From an uncultured Collinsella sp. (GTDB lineage: Bacteria > Actinomycetota > Coriobacteriia > Coriobacteriales > Coriobacteriaceae): a stretch of 64,000 bases of DNA. The stretch is taken from NCBI GenBank assembly GCA_900541035.1, contig UQIN01000010.1, positions 10,695 through 74,694 on the forward strand, written 5' to 3'. Within the stretch, counting starts at the first letter, position 1, and the number at the start of each line of letters is the position of its first letter. The position numbers and the translations under genes were made by a program. The notes beneath the pieces are model-generated. The model was not told the origin of the DNA, did no database searches, and saw only the letters and a list, made by a program, of their open reading frames with translations. Shown here one piece after another: positions 25,680 to 34,166 of this stretch.

Positions 25680-26936
25680 CTAAGCGGACTTCTTCTTGCT
25701 GTCGGAAACCATCATGTAGACGGTGAGCACGACGGCGATGGCGGCAATCACGATGGCGCCGTAGAAGGACTGCTGGTAGGCGGCGCTGCCGGCTTCGGCG
25801 TGATACAGCACGGCGGTGATGGGCTGGCTGATCCAGGTAGAAGCGGCGTAGCCCAAAAACATGATGCCGTAGTTGACGCCGATGTTGCTGGTGCCAAAGG
25901 CGCCACCGGTGAGCGGCGGGTAGATGACGAGCAGGGCGCCAAAGCTAAAGCCGAGCAGGGCGAGTGCCACAAAGAACATGCTCTGCGTAAAGCTCATCGA
26001 CATGATGACGAGCGCGACGATGGTGACGACAAGGCTGATGAGCAGCGACTTGTAGGCGCCGAGCTTGTCGATGATCTGGCCAAAGGAAAGACGGCCGACC
26101 AGGTTGGCGCAGGTGTTGACGGAGACCACCACGCCGCCGAGGGCGACGGCCGCGGCGCTCGTGGGGTCGGCGAAGAGCTGGACGGCGGCGATGGAGGCAA
26201 CCTTGCCCACGAGCAGGGTGCCCGCGGTGGCGGCAAAGGCGAAGGTGAGGATGAGGACCCAGAAGCGCGGGGTCTTGACCATCTCGCCCGGGGTGAGGTC
26301 GCCGAAGGTGCCGGCATGTGCGCCGCCCTTGGGGGCCTCGAAGCCCTCGGGTAGCCAGCCTGCCTCGGGGGCCTTCAGGAACAGGGCGGAGGCGGCGATC
26401 GTCACAAAGAAGATGATGCCGAGCGCCTTGAGCGCGCCAAAGATGCCAAGGCTCGGAATGAGCAGCGAGGCGAGCACCGGGGACAGCACGGCGGGGCCGG
26501 CGGTCGAAGCGGCCAGGGTGATGCCGGAGGCGAGGCCCTTCTTGTCGATGAACCACTTTTGGCCCGTGGTGAGCGCGGGGTTGTAGCCCAAGCCGTTGCC
26601 GATGGCGGCGACGAGCGAGAACCACAGGTAGAACTGCCACGGCTCGGTGACGGTGCCGGACATGAACCAGCCCAGGCCGTAGCACACGGCAGCGGCGATC
26701 ACGACGTTGCGCGGGCCGATCTTATCGGAGATGCGGCCGGCGAAGATGCCCGTCACGGCCATGATGGTCTGAAAGACCGGGAAAGCCCAGGTAAGAGCGC
26801 TGGACCACTCGGGGTAGACGGCGAGCAGGTTCTTGCTCACAACGGAATACAGAGCGATGGAGCTGATGAAGAACATGGTGACGCACGCGGCGGAAAGCAC
26901 GACGGCGCGACCCTTGTTGGAGTTGGTGGAAGCCAT
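25680..26936 (-). CDS. OFA-type MFS transporter (418 aa)
   Basis: About twelve membrane segments are visible. The loop after segment 2 has GRISDKIGPRNVV, the MFS signature, and NGLGYNPALTTGQKWFIDKKGLASGI is characteristic of the oxalate/formate antiporter-like subgroup. It probably carries an organic anion or the substrate of the neighbouring dehydrogenases across the membrane. It lies between the SDR gene (66 bases upstream) and the Gfo/Idh/MocA gene. Transport direction and substrate are unknown. Confidence 0.85.
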   Translation of the reverse strand: MASTNSNKGRAVVLSAACVTMFFISSIALYSVVSKNLLAVYPEWSSALTWAFPVFQTIMAVTGIFAGRISDKIGPRNVVIAAAVCYGLGWFMSGTVTEPWQFYLWFSLVAAIGNGLGYNPALTTGQKWFIDKKGLASGITLAASTAGPAVLSPVLASLLIPSLGIFGALKALGIIFFVTIAASALFLKAPEAGWLPEGFEAPKGGAHAGTFGDLTPGEMVKTPRFWVLILTFAFAATAGTLLVGKVASIAAVQLFADPTSAAAVALGGVVVSVNTCANLVGRLSFGQIIDKLGAYKSLLISLVVTIVALVIMSMSFTQSMFFVALALLGFSFGALLVIYPPLTGGAFGTSNIGVNYGIMFLGYAASTWISQPITAVLYHAEAGSAAYQQSFYGAIVIAAIAVVLTVYMMVSDSKKKSA

Positions 26937-27002
26937 TGGACTCTTTCTAATCGATGCGGGGGAGGGGCGGGCGCGTCCGCGAGACCTCCCTGTCGGGCTG
27001 GT

Positions 27003-27884
27003 TTACTGGTCAGTCGGTTTTTCGACGCCGGACTCGTCGGACCAAAGCTCGACACCCTTGTTCTTGAGGTAGTTGTCGGCAAAGGCTCGGCGGCCGCCGG
27101 GCTTGGCGGTGAGGTCGCCCATCATATTGGAGAAGCCGCCGTCGACCTTGATGGCGTCGCCGGTGGTGAAGTCCGAGCGCGTGGACGCCAGGAACATGAC
27201 GGCGTTGGCGATATCGCTGACCTCGCCGATGCGGCGCGTGGCGATCAGACGGCTGCGGCTCTTTTCGACCTCGGGGTCGGCGTAGAAGTTGGCCGACATG
27301 GGGGTCTTGACGAAGCAGGGTTCGACGCAGTTGGAGCGGACGCCGTAGGGGCCCCACTCGGCGGCGAGCATCTTGGACATCATGTTCACGCCGGCCTTGG
27401 TGGAGCTGTACACGCCCGAGAACGTCTCGGGGGAGTGGCTGGCGACGGTCGAGATGTGCACCAGGCGACCCTGGCCGGCTTTGATCATCTCGCGACCAAA
27501 GCGCTGCGAGGTGATGAAGTAACCGGTGAGGTTGACGTTGAGCACCTGCTCCCAGTCGCTCAGCGGCAGGTCCTCCATGGCGGCGAAGCGCAGGATGCCG
27601 GCGGTGTTGACGAGGACGTCGACGCGGCCGAAGTTGGCGATGGTGGCGTCGACGGCAGCCTGAACCTCGGCCTCGTCGGTGGCGTTCATCTTGTAACCCT
27701 CGGCGTGGATGCCAAACTCGGCAGCGAGGTCGGCGGCAGCGGCCTTGACCCTCTCCTCGTCCAGGTCGAGCAGGACGACGTTGGCGCCGTTGCGGGCGAA
27801 CTCGCGGCAAATCTCGACGCCCATACCGCCGAGTGCGCCGGTCACGGCGCAGACATCGCCCTCGAGCTTAAGCCAGTTGCTCAT
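27003..27884 (-). CDS. SDR family NAD(P)-dependent oxidoreductase (293 aa)
   Basis: The nucleotide-binding motif TGALGGMG is near residue 16. NTAG, the catalytic Ser in STVAS and YSSTK (Tyr-x-x-x-Lys) complete the classical SDR site. The C-terminal tail (about residues 255-293) is longer than in typical 250-residue members. It probably interconverts an alcohol and a ketone. It is the first gene of the minus-strand operon, divergent from a LysR regulator that likely controls it. Coriobacterial SDRs include sugar-alcohol and bile-acid dehydrogenases, but nothing here allows a choice. Confidence 0.85.
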   Translation of the reverse strand: MSNWLKLEGDVCAVTGALGGMGVEICREFARNGANVVLLDLDEERVKAAAADLAAEFGIHAEGYKMNATDEAEVQAAVDATIANFGRVDVLVNTAGILRFAAMEDLPLSDWEQVLNVNLTGYFITSQRFGREMIKAGQGRLVHISTVASHSPETFSGVYSSTKAGVNMMSKMLAAEWGPYGVRSNCVEPCFVKTPMSANFYADPEVEKSRSRLIATRRIGEVSDIANAVMFLASTRSDFTTGDAIKVDGGFSNMMGDLTAKPGGRRAFADNYLKNKGVELWSDESGVEKPTDQ

Positions 27885-28117
27885 AGGAACTTCCCTTCTT
27901 GTGCCTCCCGGTGGGCCGTTCCCATTAATCGACCCACGTGGTTTTCGCAGGTTATCGTATGCTTTGCATTTGCGCAGGTGAATTGCATATTTGTTAGAAT
28001 AGTATTAACCGTAGGTTTACACTGTGTGATGCAGTTTTTTCTCAATTGAGCGCGTGACCTGCCAAAACGACCCCCTTCGGCAGTTCATTGCCATGCGTCT
28101 GGAAACGGGAGATTGAC

Positions 28118-28996
28118 GTGTACGATCGACGACTCGAGGCCATATCGGCCGCCGCGGAGCTGGGAAGCTTCTCACGTGCGGCGGCAAAATTGCGCGTGTC
28201 GACCCCGGCGCTCGTCAAGCAGGTGTCGGGCTTCGAGGCCGAGTTCGGCATCACACTGTTTGAACGCTCGCACTCAGGCGTCAAGGTGACGCCGGCCGGC
28301 GCGCTGCTGGTGGACGACGCGCGCTCGATCATGCGGCAGTCCGAGGACGCGCTGCGCCGCGCCCGACGCGCGGCGGGCGATGGCGGTGCCGTGCGCCTGG
28401 GCGTGTCGATGATGTGCCCGGGGCGCCAAACGCTGTCGATGTGGTCGAGCATCCACGATCTGGAACCGTCGCTTCGATTTGAGATCGTGCCGGTAAGCGA
28501 CCTCTACGACGAACGCGAATCCGTCATGCGCAGCCTCGGTCGCGAGGTGGATGTGGTGCAGTCGAGTTTTTCGACCCCGCGCTGGGGTGACGCCTGCCAA
28601 AAGCTCCGCATCGTCAACGTACCGTTTTATATCGACCTGCCGCGCACGAGCCCGCTGGCGCGCAAGACACGCATTACGGTTGCCGACCTGGAGGGCATGC
28701 GCCTGCGCGTGCTCCGCCACGGCAACGACGCAATGGACAGCCTGCGCATCGACCTTCTGGCCGACGGCGGCGTTGACGTGATCGACGTGGACAGCTTTGA
28801 CTTTGCGCTCTTTAACGAGGCAGAGGAAAAGGGCGACGCGGTGCTCACCTGCGGCGCATGGTCGGGGGTACACCCGGCCTTTGTGGGCGTGCCGTTCCTA
28901 TGCGGTCGCGAGGTGCCGGTCTTTTTGCACTATCCGCTCGAGCCCACCCTCCAAGTCCAAAAATTCGTCAACGCCATGGCACAACTTCTCAACTAG
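28118..28996 (+). CDS. LysR family transcriptional regulator (292 aa)
   Basis: The N-terminal helix-turn-helix reads LEAISAAAELGSFSRAAAKLRVSTPALVKQVSGFEAEFG, classic LysR. A periplasmic-binding-like effector domain follows (about residues 90-292). The start is taken as the GTG at 28118, which follows GGGAG by 6 bases and places the helix-turn-helix at the usual position; the ATG at 28088 lacks a ribosome site. It is divergent from the SDR-MFS-oxidoreductase operon across a 233-base AT-richer gap, the usual LysR arrangement for controlling a neighbouring catabolic operon. Effector unknown. Confidence 0.87.
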   Translation: MYDRRLEAISAAAELGSFSRAAAKLRVSTPALVKQVSGFEAEFGITLFERSHSGVKVTPAGALLVDDARSIMRQSEDALRRARRAAGDGGAVRLGVSMMCPGRQTLSMWSSIHDLEPSLRFEIVPVSDLYDERESVMRSLGREVDVVQSSFSTPRWGDACQKLRIVNVPFYIDLPRTSPLARKTRITVADLEGMRLRVLRHGNDAMDSLRIDLLADGGVDVIDVDSFDFALFNEAEEKGDAVLTCGAWSGVHPAFVGVPFLCGREVPVFLHYPLEPTLQVQKFVNAMAQLLN

Positions 28997-29031
28997 CTCA
29001 TTTGGGACGGGTTTTTTGACTCCTTACAAAA

Positions 29032-29061
29032 TGAGGCCCTGGCCAAATGGCCAGGGCCTCA
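29032..29061. terminator. Terminator after the LysR gene
   Basis: TGAGGCCCTGGCC (29032-29044) pairs perfectly with GGCCAGGGCCTCA (29049-29061) around AAAT, followed by a pyrimidine-rich stretch with CTTCTTTTC. It lies between the lysR gene and the convergent ABC transporter gene. Confidence 0.8.
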
Positions 29062-29101
29062 CCACTTCTTTTCAGGCTGCGAGAAAAGACTGTGTGCGTA
29101 G

Positions 29102-29204
29102 GACCTCCCCGAGGGAGACGGGGTGTTTGCTCCGCGCGCAGTTTCGCAGCGAAGCGAGAATGTTTGAGCACGGAGCAAACACCCCGTCTCCCTCGGGGAG
29201 GTCC
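29102..29204. repeat. Perfect 34-bp inverted repeat after the ABC exporter operon
   Basis: The 34 bases at 29102-29135 (starting GGACCTCCCCGAGGG) are repeated without mismatch in inverted orientation at 29171-29204, with a 35-base spacer. It begins 27 bases past the stop of the minus-strand ABC gene. Such long perfect arms are unusual for a terminator and suggest a mobile or structured repeat. Confidence 0.8.
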
Positions 29205-29230
29205 GTTGGGAGCGTAGGGGCTGTTTTGAG

Positions 29231-31150
29231 CTACTCCAGCTCAAACGCTCCGGTATAGAGCTGGTAGTAATACCCGCGCTTGGCGATCAGCTCGTCGTGG
29301 TTGCCGCGCTCGATAATGCGGCCGTGGTCCAGGCAGATGATCGCGTCGGAGTTGCGCACGGTGGACAGGCGGTGCGCGATGACAAACGTCGTGCGGCCTT
29401 CCATGAGCTTGTCCATGCCGGCCTGCACGATAGCCTCGGTGCGGGTGTCGATGCTCGATGTGGCCTCGTCCAGGATCATCGCCGGCGGATCGGCAACAGC
29501 GGCGCGTGCGATCGAAATCAGCTGGCGCTGCCCCTGCGACAGCTGGGCGCCGTTGCCGGTGAGCATGGTGTCGTAGCCGTCAGGCAGGCGGGTGATAAAG
29601 TCGTCCGCGCCCGCGAGCTTGGCCGCCGCGATGCACTCCTCGTCGGTAGCGTCCAGGTTGCCGTAGCGGATGTTATCCATCACGGAGCCGGTGAACAGGT
29701 TCACGTCCTGCAGCACGACGCCCAGCGAGTGGCGCAGATCGGCCTTGCGAATCTTGTTGACGTTGATGCCGTCGTAGCGGATCTTGCCATCGGCGATGTC
29801 ATAGAAGCGGTTGATGAGGTTGGTGATGGTCGTCTTGCCGGCACCGGTGGCGCCGACAAACGCGACCTTCTGGCCCGGCTTGGCAAACACGGACACGCCG
29901 TGCAGCACCTCGTGGTCGGGCGTGTAGCCAAAGTCGACGTTGTCCATGACCAGGTCGCCGCGCAGCGGTACGTACTCGATCTCGCCGGTTGCGCGGTGCG
30001 GATGTTTCCACGCCCACATGCCGGTGTGGTGGTCGGCCTCCTCGAGCTGCCAGGTATCGGGGTTGACCTGCGCGTTGACGAGCGTCACATAGCCTTCGTC
30101 GGTCTCGGGCTTCTCGTCGATGAGCTCAAAGATGCGGTCGGCGCCGGCGAGGCCCATGACCACGGCGTTGATCTGCTGCGAGATCTGGCCGATCTGTCCG
30201 CAGAACTGCTTGGTCATGTTGAGGAACGGCACCACGACGGCGATGGACAGCGCCATGCCCGAGATGCTCAGATTGGGCACGCCCAGCGCCAGGAAAATGC
30301 CGCCTGCCAGTGCGACCAGCACGTAGAGCAGGTTGCCCAGGTTCATAAGGATAGGCATGAGGATGTTGGCGTACATGTTGGCCTTCTGCGAGACCTCGAA
30401 GAGCTTTTCGTTGCGCTCGTCAAAATCGGCCTCGGCGGCAGACTCGTGGCAGAATGCCTTGACGACCTTCTGGCCGTTCATGACTTCCTCGATATGGCCC
30501 TCGACAACGCCGAGCTCGGTCTGCTGCGCAATGAAGAAGCGCGCGGAGTTGGAGCCGAGCAGCTTGGTCATAAAGGTCATAAAGGCGACGCCGGCCACAA
30601 TGACCAGGCACATCCACACGCTGTAGTACAGCATGATAAAGAACACCGTGACGATGACGATGGTCGTCATGAGCAGGTTGGGCAGCGACTGGCTGATCAT
30701 CTGGCGCAGCGTGTCGATGTCGTTGGTGTAGTGGCTCATGATGTCGCCGCGCTGGTGCGTGTCGAAGTAGCGAATCGGCAGGTCCTGCATGCGGTTGAAC
30801 ATCTTCTCGCGCAGCTTCTCGAGCGAGCCCTGCGTGACGATGGCCATGGCGCGGTTCCAGAACAGCGAGGATAGGATGCCGACGCCGTAGATGCAGGCGA
30901 GGGTGGTCACGAGCTGTGCGATCTTGGGCTGTGCGGCTTCCCAATCGCCCGACTGCCACGATTCGCTAATAATCTGCAGAGCGCTCTGAAGGAAGGTCGC
31001 ACCGATGGAGTTGATGATGGCGCAGAGCACCACGCCGACAACGACGAGGGGCAAAAGCACGGGGTAGAAGCCAAAGAGCGTCTTGATGAGGCGCGACATG
31101 GTGCCGCCCTTGCGGTTGAGTGCGCGCTCGGCGGTCGTTGCCTTACTCAT
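29231..31150 (-). CDS. Heterodimeric ABC exporter subunit, canonical ATPase site (639 aa)
   Basis: Six membrane segments (about residues 30-330) precede an ATPase domain with Walker A VGATGAGKTT, signature LSQGQRQ, Walker B MILDEATSS with the catalytic Glu, and the switch VIAHRLS. The start is the ATG at 31150 after GGAAGGAGG; an upstream in-frame extension only reads through the partner gene. It overlaps the upstream subunit gene by 8 bases. With the 604-residue partner it should form a drug or lipid exporter in which only one of the two composite sites is fully active. Confidence 0.88.
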   Translation of the reverse strand: MSKATTAERALNRKGGTMSRLIKTLFGFYPVLLPLVVVGVVLCAIINSIGATFLQSALQIISESWQSGDWEAAQPKIAQLVTTLACIYGVGILSSLFWNRAMAIVTQGSLEKLREKMFNRMQDLPIRYFDTHQRGDIMSHYTNDIDTLRQMISQSLPNLLMTTIVIVTVFFIMLYYSVWMCLVIVAGVAFMTFMTKLLGSNSARFFIAQQTELGVVEGHIEEVMNGQKVVKAFCHESAAEADFDERNEKLFEVSQKANMYANILMPILMNLGNLLYVLVALAGGIFLALGVPNLSISGMALSIAVVVPFLNMTKQFCGQIGQISQQINAVVMGLAGADRIFELIDEKPETDEGYVTLVNAQVNPDTWQLEEADHHTGMWAWKHPHRATGEIEYVPLRGDLVMDNVDFGYTPDHEVLHGVSVFAKPGQKVAFVGATGAGKTTITNLINRFYDIADGKIRYDGINVNKIRKADLRHSLGVVLQDVNLFTGSVMDNIRYGNLDATDEECIAAAKLAGADDFITRLPDGYDTMLTGNGAQLSQGQRQLISIARAAVADPPAMILDEATSSIDTRTEAIVQAGMDKLMEGRTTFVIAHRLSTVRNSDAIICLDHGRIIERGNHDELIAKRGYYYQLYTGAFELE

Positions 31151-32957
31151 GTGCCTCGCCTCCTTCCTGGGACTGAGCTTGCGTTGCGGATGCCTCGGTG
31201 TCGGCCTCGACGGCCCCTTCGCCCTCGGCAGACATCTTGTTCTGCGAGGTAAAGGTCTCGCGGTAGATTTCGCTCGTCTTAAGCAGCTCATCATGGTTGC
31301 CGATCTGCGCGATGCGGCCACCCTCCATGACGATGATGCGGTCTGCGTCCTGCACGGAGCTAATGCGCTGGGCGATGATGAGCTTGGTCGTGTTGGGCAG
31401 ATAGCTTGCCAACCCTGCGCGGATCTTGGCGTCGGTCTTGGTGTCGACGGCGCTCGTGGAGTCGTCCAGGATCAAGATCTTGGGGCGACGCAGCAGGGCG
31501 CGCGCAATGCACAGGCGCTGCTTCTGACCGCCGGAAACATTGGAGCCGCCCTGTTCGATCCAGGTGTCATAGCCCTTGGGGAAGCCATCGACAAACTCGT
31601 CGGCGCAGGCCAGATGCGCCGCCTCGCGGACTTCCTCGTCGGTGGCGTTCGGGTCGCCCCAACGCAGATTCTCGGCGATGGTGCCGCTAAACAGCACGTT
31701 TTTCTGCAGCACCATGGCGACTTGGTGGCGCAGCGCGTCCAGGTCGTAGTCGCGCACGTCCATGCCGCCCACACGCACGGTGCCTTCGGTGGCGTCGTAC
31801 AGGCGGGCGATGAGGTTTACAAGCGTGGACTTGGCCGAGCCGGTGCCGCCGATGATGCCGATGGTCTCGCCGCTCTTAATGTGCAGGTCGATGTCGTCGA
31901 GCGCCTGGCGTTTCGCATGCGCGGAATACTTAAAGCTCACGTGGTCAAAGTCGATGGAGCCGTCGGCAACCTCGAGCACGGGCTCGGCGGGATTGGCGAT
32001 TGTGGGCTCGGCGGCAAGCACCTCGGTAATGCGGTGCGCCGATTCGTCGGCCATGGTCACCATGACAAAGATCATCGACAGCTGCATCAGGCTCATGAGG
32101 ATCTGGAAGCCGTAGGTAAAGATCGAGGAGAGCTGGCCCACGTCGAACAGCGTGCCCTGGCTCGTGATGATGAGCTTGGATCCCAGGTAGATGATGACGA
32201 CAAACGCGCCGTTGACGCAGATGTTCATCATGGGGTTGTTAAAGGCAAGCAGCTTCTCGGCGCGGGTGAAGTCCATCTGGACGTCGCGTGCGGCGGTCGC
32301 GAACTTCTCCTTCTCAAAGTCTTCGCGCACGTAGCTCTTGACCACGCGCATGCCGGTGACGTTTTCCTCGACGGACTCGTTAAGGGCGTCGTACTTGTGG
32401 AACACGCGCGAGAAGATGGGACGCACCTTAAAGATGATAAAGAACAGCCCAAAGCCCAGCAGCGGAATGATGACCAGGTAGACCATGGCGACGCTGCCGC
32501 CCATGATAAATGCCATGGTAAAGGCGAAGATCAATACCAGCGGCGCGCGCACGGCGATACGGATGATCATCATAAAGGCCTGCTGCACGTTGTTGATATC
32601 GGTGGTCAGGCGCGTGACGAGCGAGGAGCTCGAGAACTCATCGATGTTGGCAAAGCTGAACGTCTGGATCTTGTAGAACAGGTCGTGACGCAGGTTCTTA
32701 GCGAAGCCGCAACTCGCATGGCTGCAGGTGACGCCGGCAGCGGCGCCAAAAGCAAGCGACGTCAGCGCGATGAGCACCAAAAAGCCCGCGGTGGGAAGCA
32801 TCTCGGCTACGGTGGTGCCATCTTTGATGGCGTCGATCAGGTTGGCGGTGATAAATGGAATCAGCATCTCGCAGAGCACCTCGCCAAGCACCAGCAACGG
32901 CGTGGCGATCGTGACCTTCATGTAATCGCGGATGCTGCCCATAAGGGTTTTAATCAT
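31143..32957 (-). CDS. Heterodimeric ABC exporter subunit, degenerate ATPase site (604 aa)
   Basis: It has six membrane segments and an ATPase domain with Walker A IGGTGSAKST and signature VSGGQKQ. Walker B is LILDDSTSA, where Asp replaces the catalytic Glu, and the switch is IIAQRIS, where Gln replaces His. These changes mark the degenerate site of heterodimeric exporters of the TM287/288 or BmrCD kind. A Glu/Ala-rich tail follows residue 575. It overlaps the MarR gene by 8 bases and its partner by 8 bases, so all three are translated together. Confidence 0.88.
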   Translation of the reverse strand: MIKTLMGSIRDYMKVTIATPLLVLGEVLCEMLIPFITANLIDAIKDGTTVAEMLPTAGFLVLIALTSLAFGAAAGVTCSHASCGFAKNLRHDLFYKIQTFSFANIDEFSSSSLVTRLTTDINNVQQAFMMIIRIAVRAPLVLIFAFTMAFIMGGSVAMVYLVIIPLLGFGLFFIIFKVRPIFSRVFHKYDALNESVEENVTGMRVVKSYVREDFEKEKFATAARDVQMDFTRAEKLLAFNNPMMNICVNGAFVVIIYLGSKLIITSQGTLFDVGQLSSIFTYGFQILMSLMQLSMIFVMVTMADESAHRITEVLAAEPTIANPAEPVLEVADGSIDFDHVSFKYSAHAKRQALDDIDLHIKSGETIGIIGGTGSAKSTLVNLIARLYDATEGTVRVGGMDVRDYDLDALRHQVAMVLQKNVLFSGTIAENLRWGDPNATDEEVREAAHLACADEFVDGFPKGYDTWIEQGGSNVSGGQKQRLCIARALLRRPKILILDDSTSAVDTKTDAKIRAGLASYLPNTTKLIIAQRISSVQDADRIIVMEGGRIAQIGNHDELLKTSEIYRETFTSQNKMSAEGEGAVEADTEASATQAQSQEGGEAHE

Positions 32958-33453
32958 CCAGTTCCTCCCAGGTTACGCGGATTTTCTCGAGCATCTCGGC
33001 GAGCTGTTCACGCTCGTCGTGGGTGAGGGCACTAAAGGCCTGCTCTCTAAAGCGAATGCGGGCTGCCTGCTCAACGCGGGCCTTTTCCCATCCCGCATCG
33101 GTCAGGCGGATGGTGAGCTGCCGACGGTCTTTGGGATTGCGACTGCGCTCGATAAGACCGCCCAGTTCGAGCTTGGACAGAATCTCGGAAAGGGACCCCG
33201 GCTTGAGGTCGAAGTGCATGCCGAGCTCCTGTTGGGACAGCTCGCCGTTCGTCTGCTTGGCGAGCAGGCAGACGATGGGCGCCTTACCGGACACGCCCCC
33301 GCCATGAAAGTGCATGTAATGGCCGCAAAAGCCCAGGCCGCTTAGAATGCGCTTGGCGAGTTTGTCTTCGGCGCTGACCGCTTCGGGTATGTCTACCGGT
33401 TGCGACGGGTCACCGCCGGGCTCATGCGGAAGGACGAGTGGTTCATCACACAT
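32950..33453 (-). CDS. MarR family transcriptional regulator (167 aa)
   Basis: The winged helix-turn-helix contains ELSQQELGMHFDLKPGSLSEILSKLELGGLIERSRNPKDRRQ, the MarR DNA-binding core with the basic wing. A less conserved N-terminal extension of about 45 residues has CGHYMHFHGGG, with several His and Cys residues that could bind metal. It heads an operon with the two ABC exporter genes. An inverted repeat over its own promoter suggests autorepression released by a transported or toxic compound. Confidence 0.87.
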   Translation of the reverse strand: MCDEPLVLPHEPGGDPSQPVDIPEAVSAEDKLAKRILSGLGFCGHYMHFHGGGVSGKAPIVCLLAKQTNGELSQQELGMHFDLKPGSLSEILSKLELGGLIERSRNPKDRRQLTIRLTDAGWEKARVEQAARIRFREQAFSALTHDEREQLAEMLEKIRVTWEELDD

Positions 33454-33474
33454 ATCTAAGCTTCGCTCCTTTCT

Positions 33475-33510
33475 TTAGTTAGGTAGAGGGATTGTTTTGT
33501 GCCTAACTAA
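33475..33510. promoter_or_regulatory. Probable MarR operator
   Basis: TTAGTTAGG (33475-33483) and its exact inverse CCTAACTAA (33502-33510) flank 18 bases. One half touches the -10 box of the minus-strand promoter for the marR-ABC operon, so binding would block transcription. Confidence 0.65.
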
Positions 33511-33538
33511 TTTTAGGAGCATAAGAAATCAATGTCAA
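33510..33538 (-). promoter_or_regulatory. Promoter of the marR-ABC operon
   Basis: On the minus strand TTGACA (33533-33538) and TAAAAT (33510-33515) are separated by exactly 17 bases, a near-consensus housekeeping promoter. It reads toward the MarR gene starting at 33453. Confidence 0.8.
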
Positions 33539-33554
33539 GGTACCAAACTAGTGG

Positions 33555-33793
33555 TTACGCGGTTTTGCCAAACCGCGTAACGGCTCGACGCTGCAAACCC
33601 GCCAGAGCGGCAATCTGCCTTTCAACTTCGGCGGCATGACCAGAAGGTCAATGCCGCCTTGCTTCAAGGCACCTTGCTCGCTCTGACGGGTTTTCGCTGA
33701 CTTCGCCAAAACATCGGCGTTGCCCTTGTTGGGATAGTCGTTGGGGACGCTCTTGTTGAGTGATCCGTGGGGGACGGAGGAAAACGAATCATT
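33555..33793 (+). repeat. Family B structured element, copy 1, with extended tail
   Basis: It opens with a hairpin TTACGCGGTTT/AAACCGCGTAA (33555-33580). Outer arms (33596-33609 with 33679-33692) enclose an inner hairpin GGCGGCAT-GACC-AGAA-GGTC-A-TGCCGCC (33630-33658). The tail contains CCAAAACATCGGCGT, TTGGGGACG and a segment at 33762-33793 that recurs inside the M20 peptidase gene. Related copies are at 40781, 46720 and 62340. With the element at 33830 it fills most of the 713-base gap 33454-34166; the last 180 bases hold nothing I can identify. Confidence 0.8.
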
Positions 33794-33829
33794 TTGGGCT
33801 GCGGTGACACCCTTTCGAAGTTGCTTTGT

Positions 33830-33985
33830 CCAAAACTATGCCGGATTACTACGATGAATTCGAAATATCAGACCTCGGCATTGTTTTTCGTAAAATCACA
33901 AGCTGTCTACCTGCGGTTTTGCCGGAGTGCAATTCGTTGTGGTTGGAGGCTAACGGTTTATCGTAGTAATCCGGCATAGTTTTGG
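33830..33985. repeat. Family C inverted-repeat element, copy 2
   Basis: The 26-base arms at 33830-33855 (beginning CCAAAACTATGCCGG) and 33960-33985 are perfectly complementary. The 104-base interior holds AAGCTGTCTACCTGCGGTTTT and TGGTTGGAGGC, matching the element at 24242. It lies upstream of the pyridoxal kinase gene. Confidence 0.8.
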
Positions 33986-34166
33986 AATGGTAGTAAATAG
34001 ATGGCAGCTACTGTGCCGCTACCGCCGCGATTTTGCCTCCCATTTCCGTAACCTTTCCGCAACAATGTGCCCTCCTCGGCGCCTGCGCCCGCTTGCAACG
34101 CCCCCTGCGCTACACTTAGTCGCACTATGGCGCCGTCGCGTCGCACCCGACCCAAGGGGGACACTC

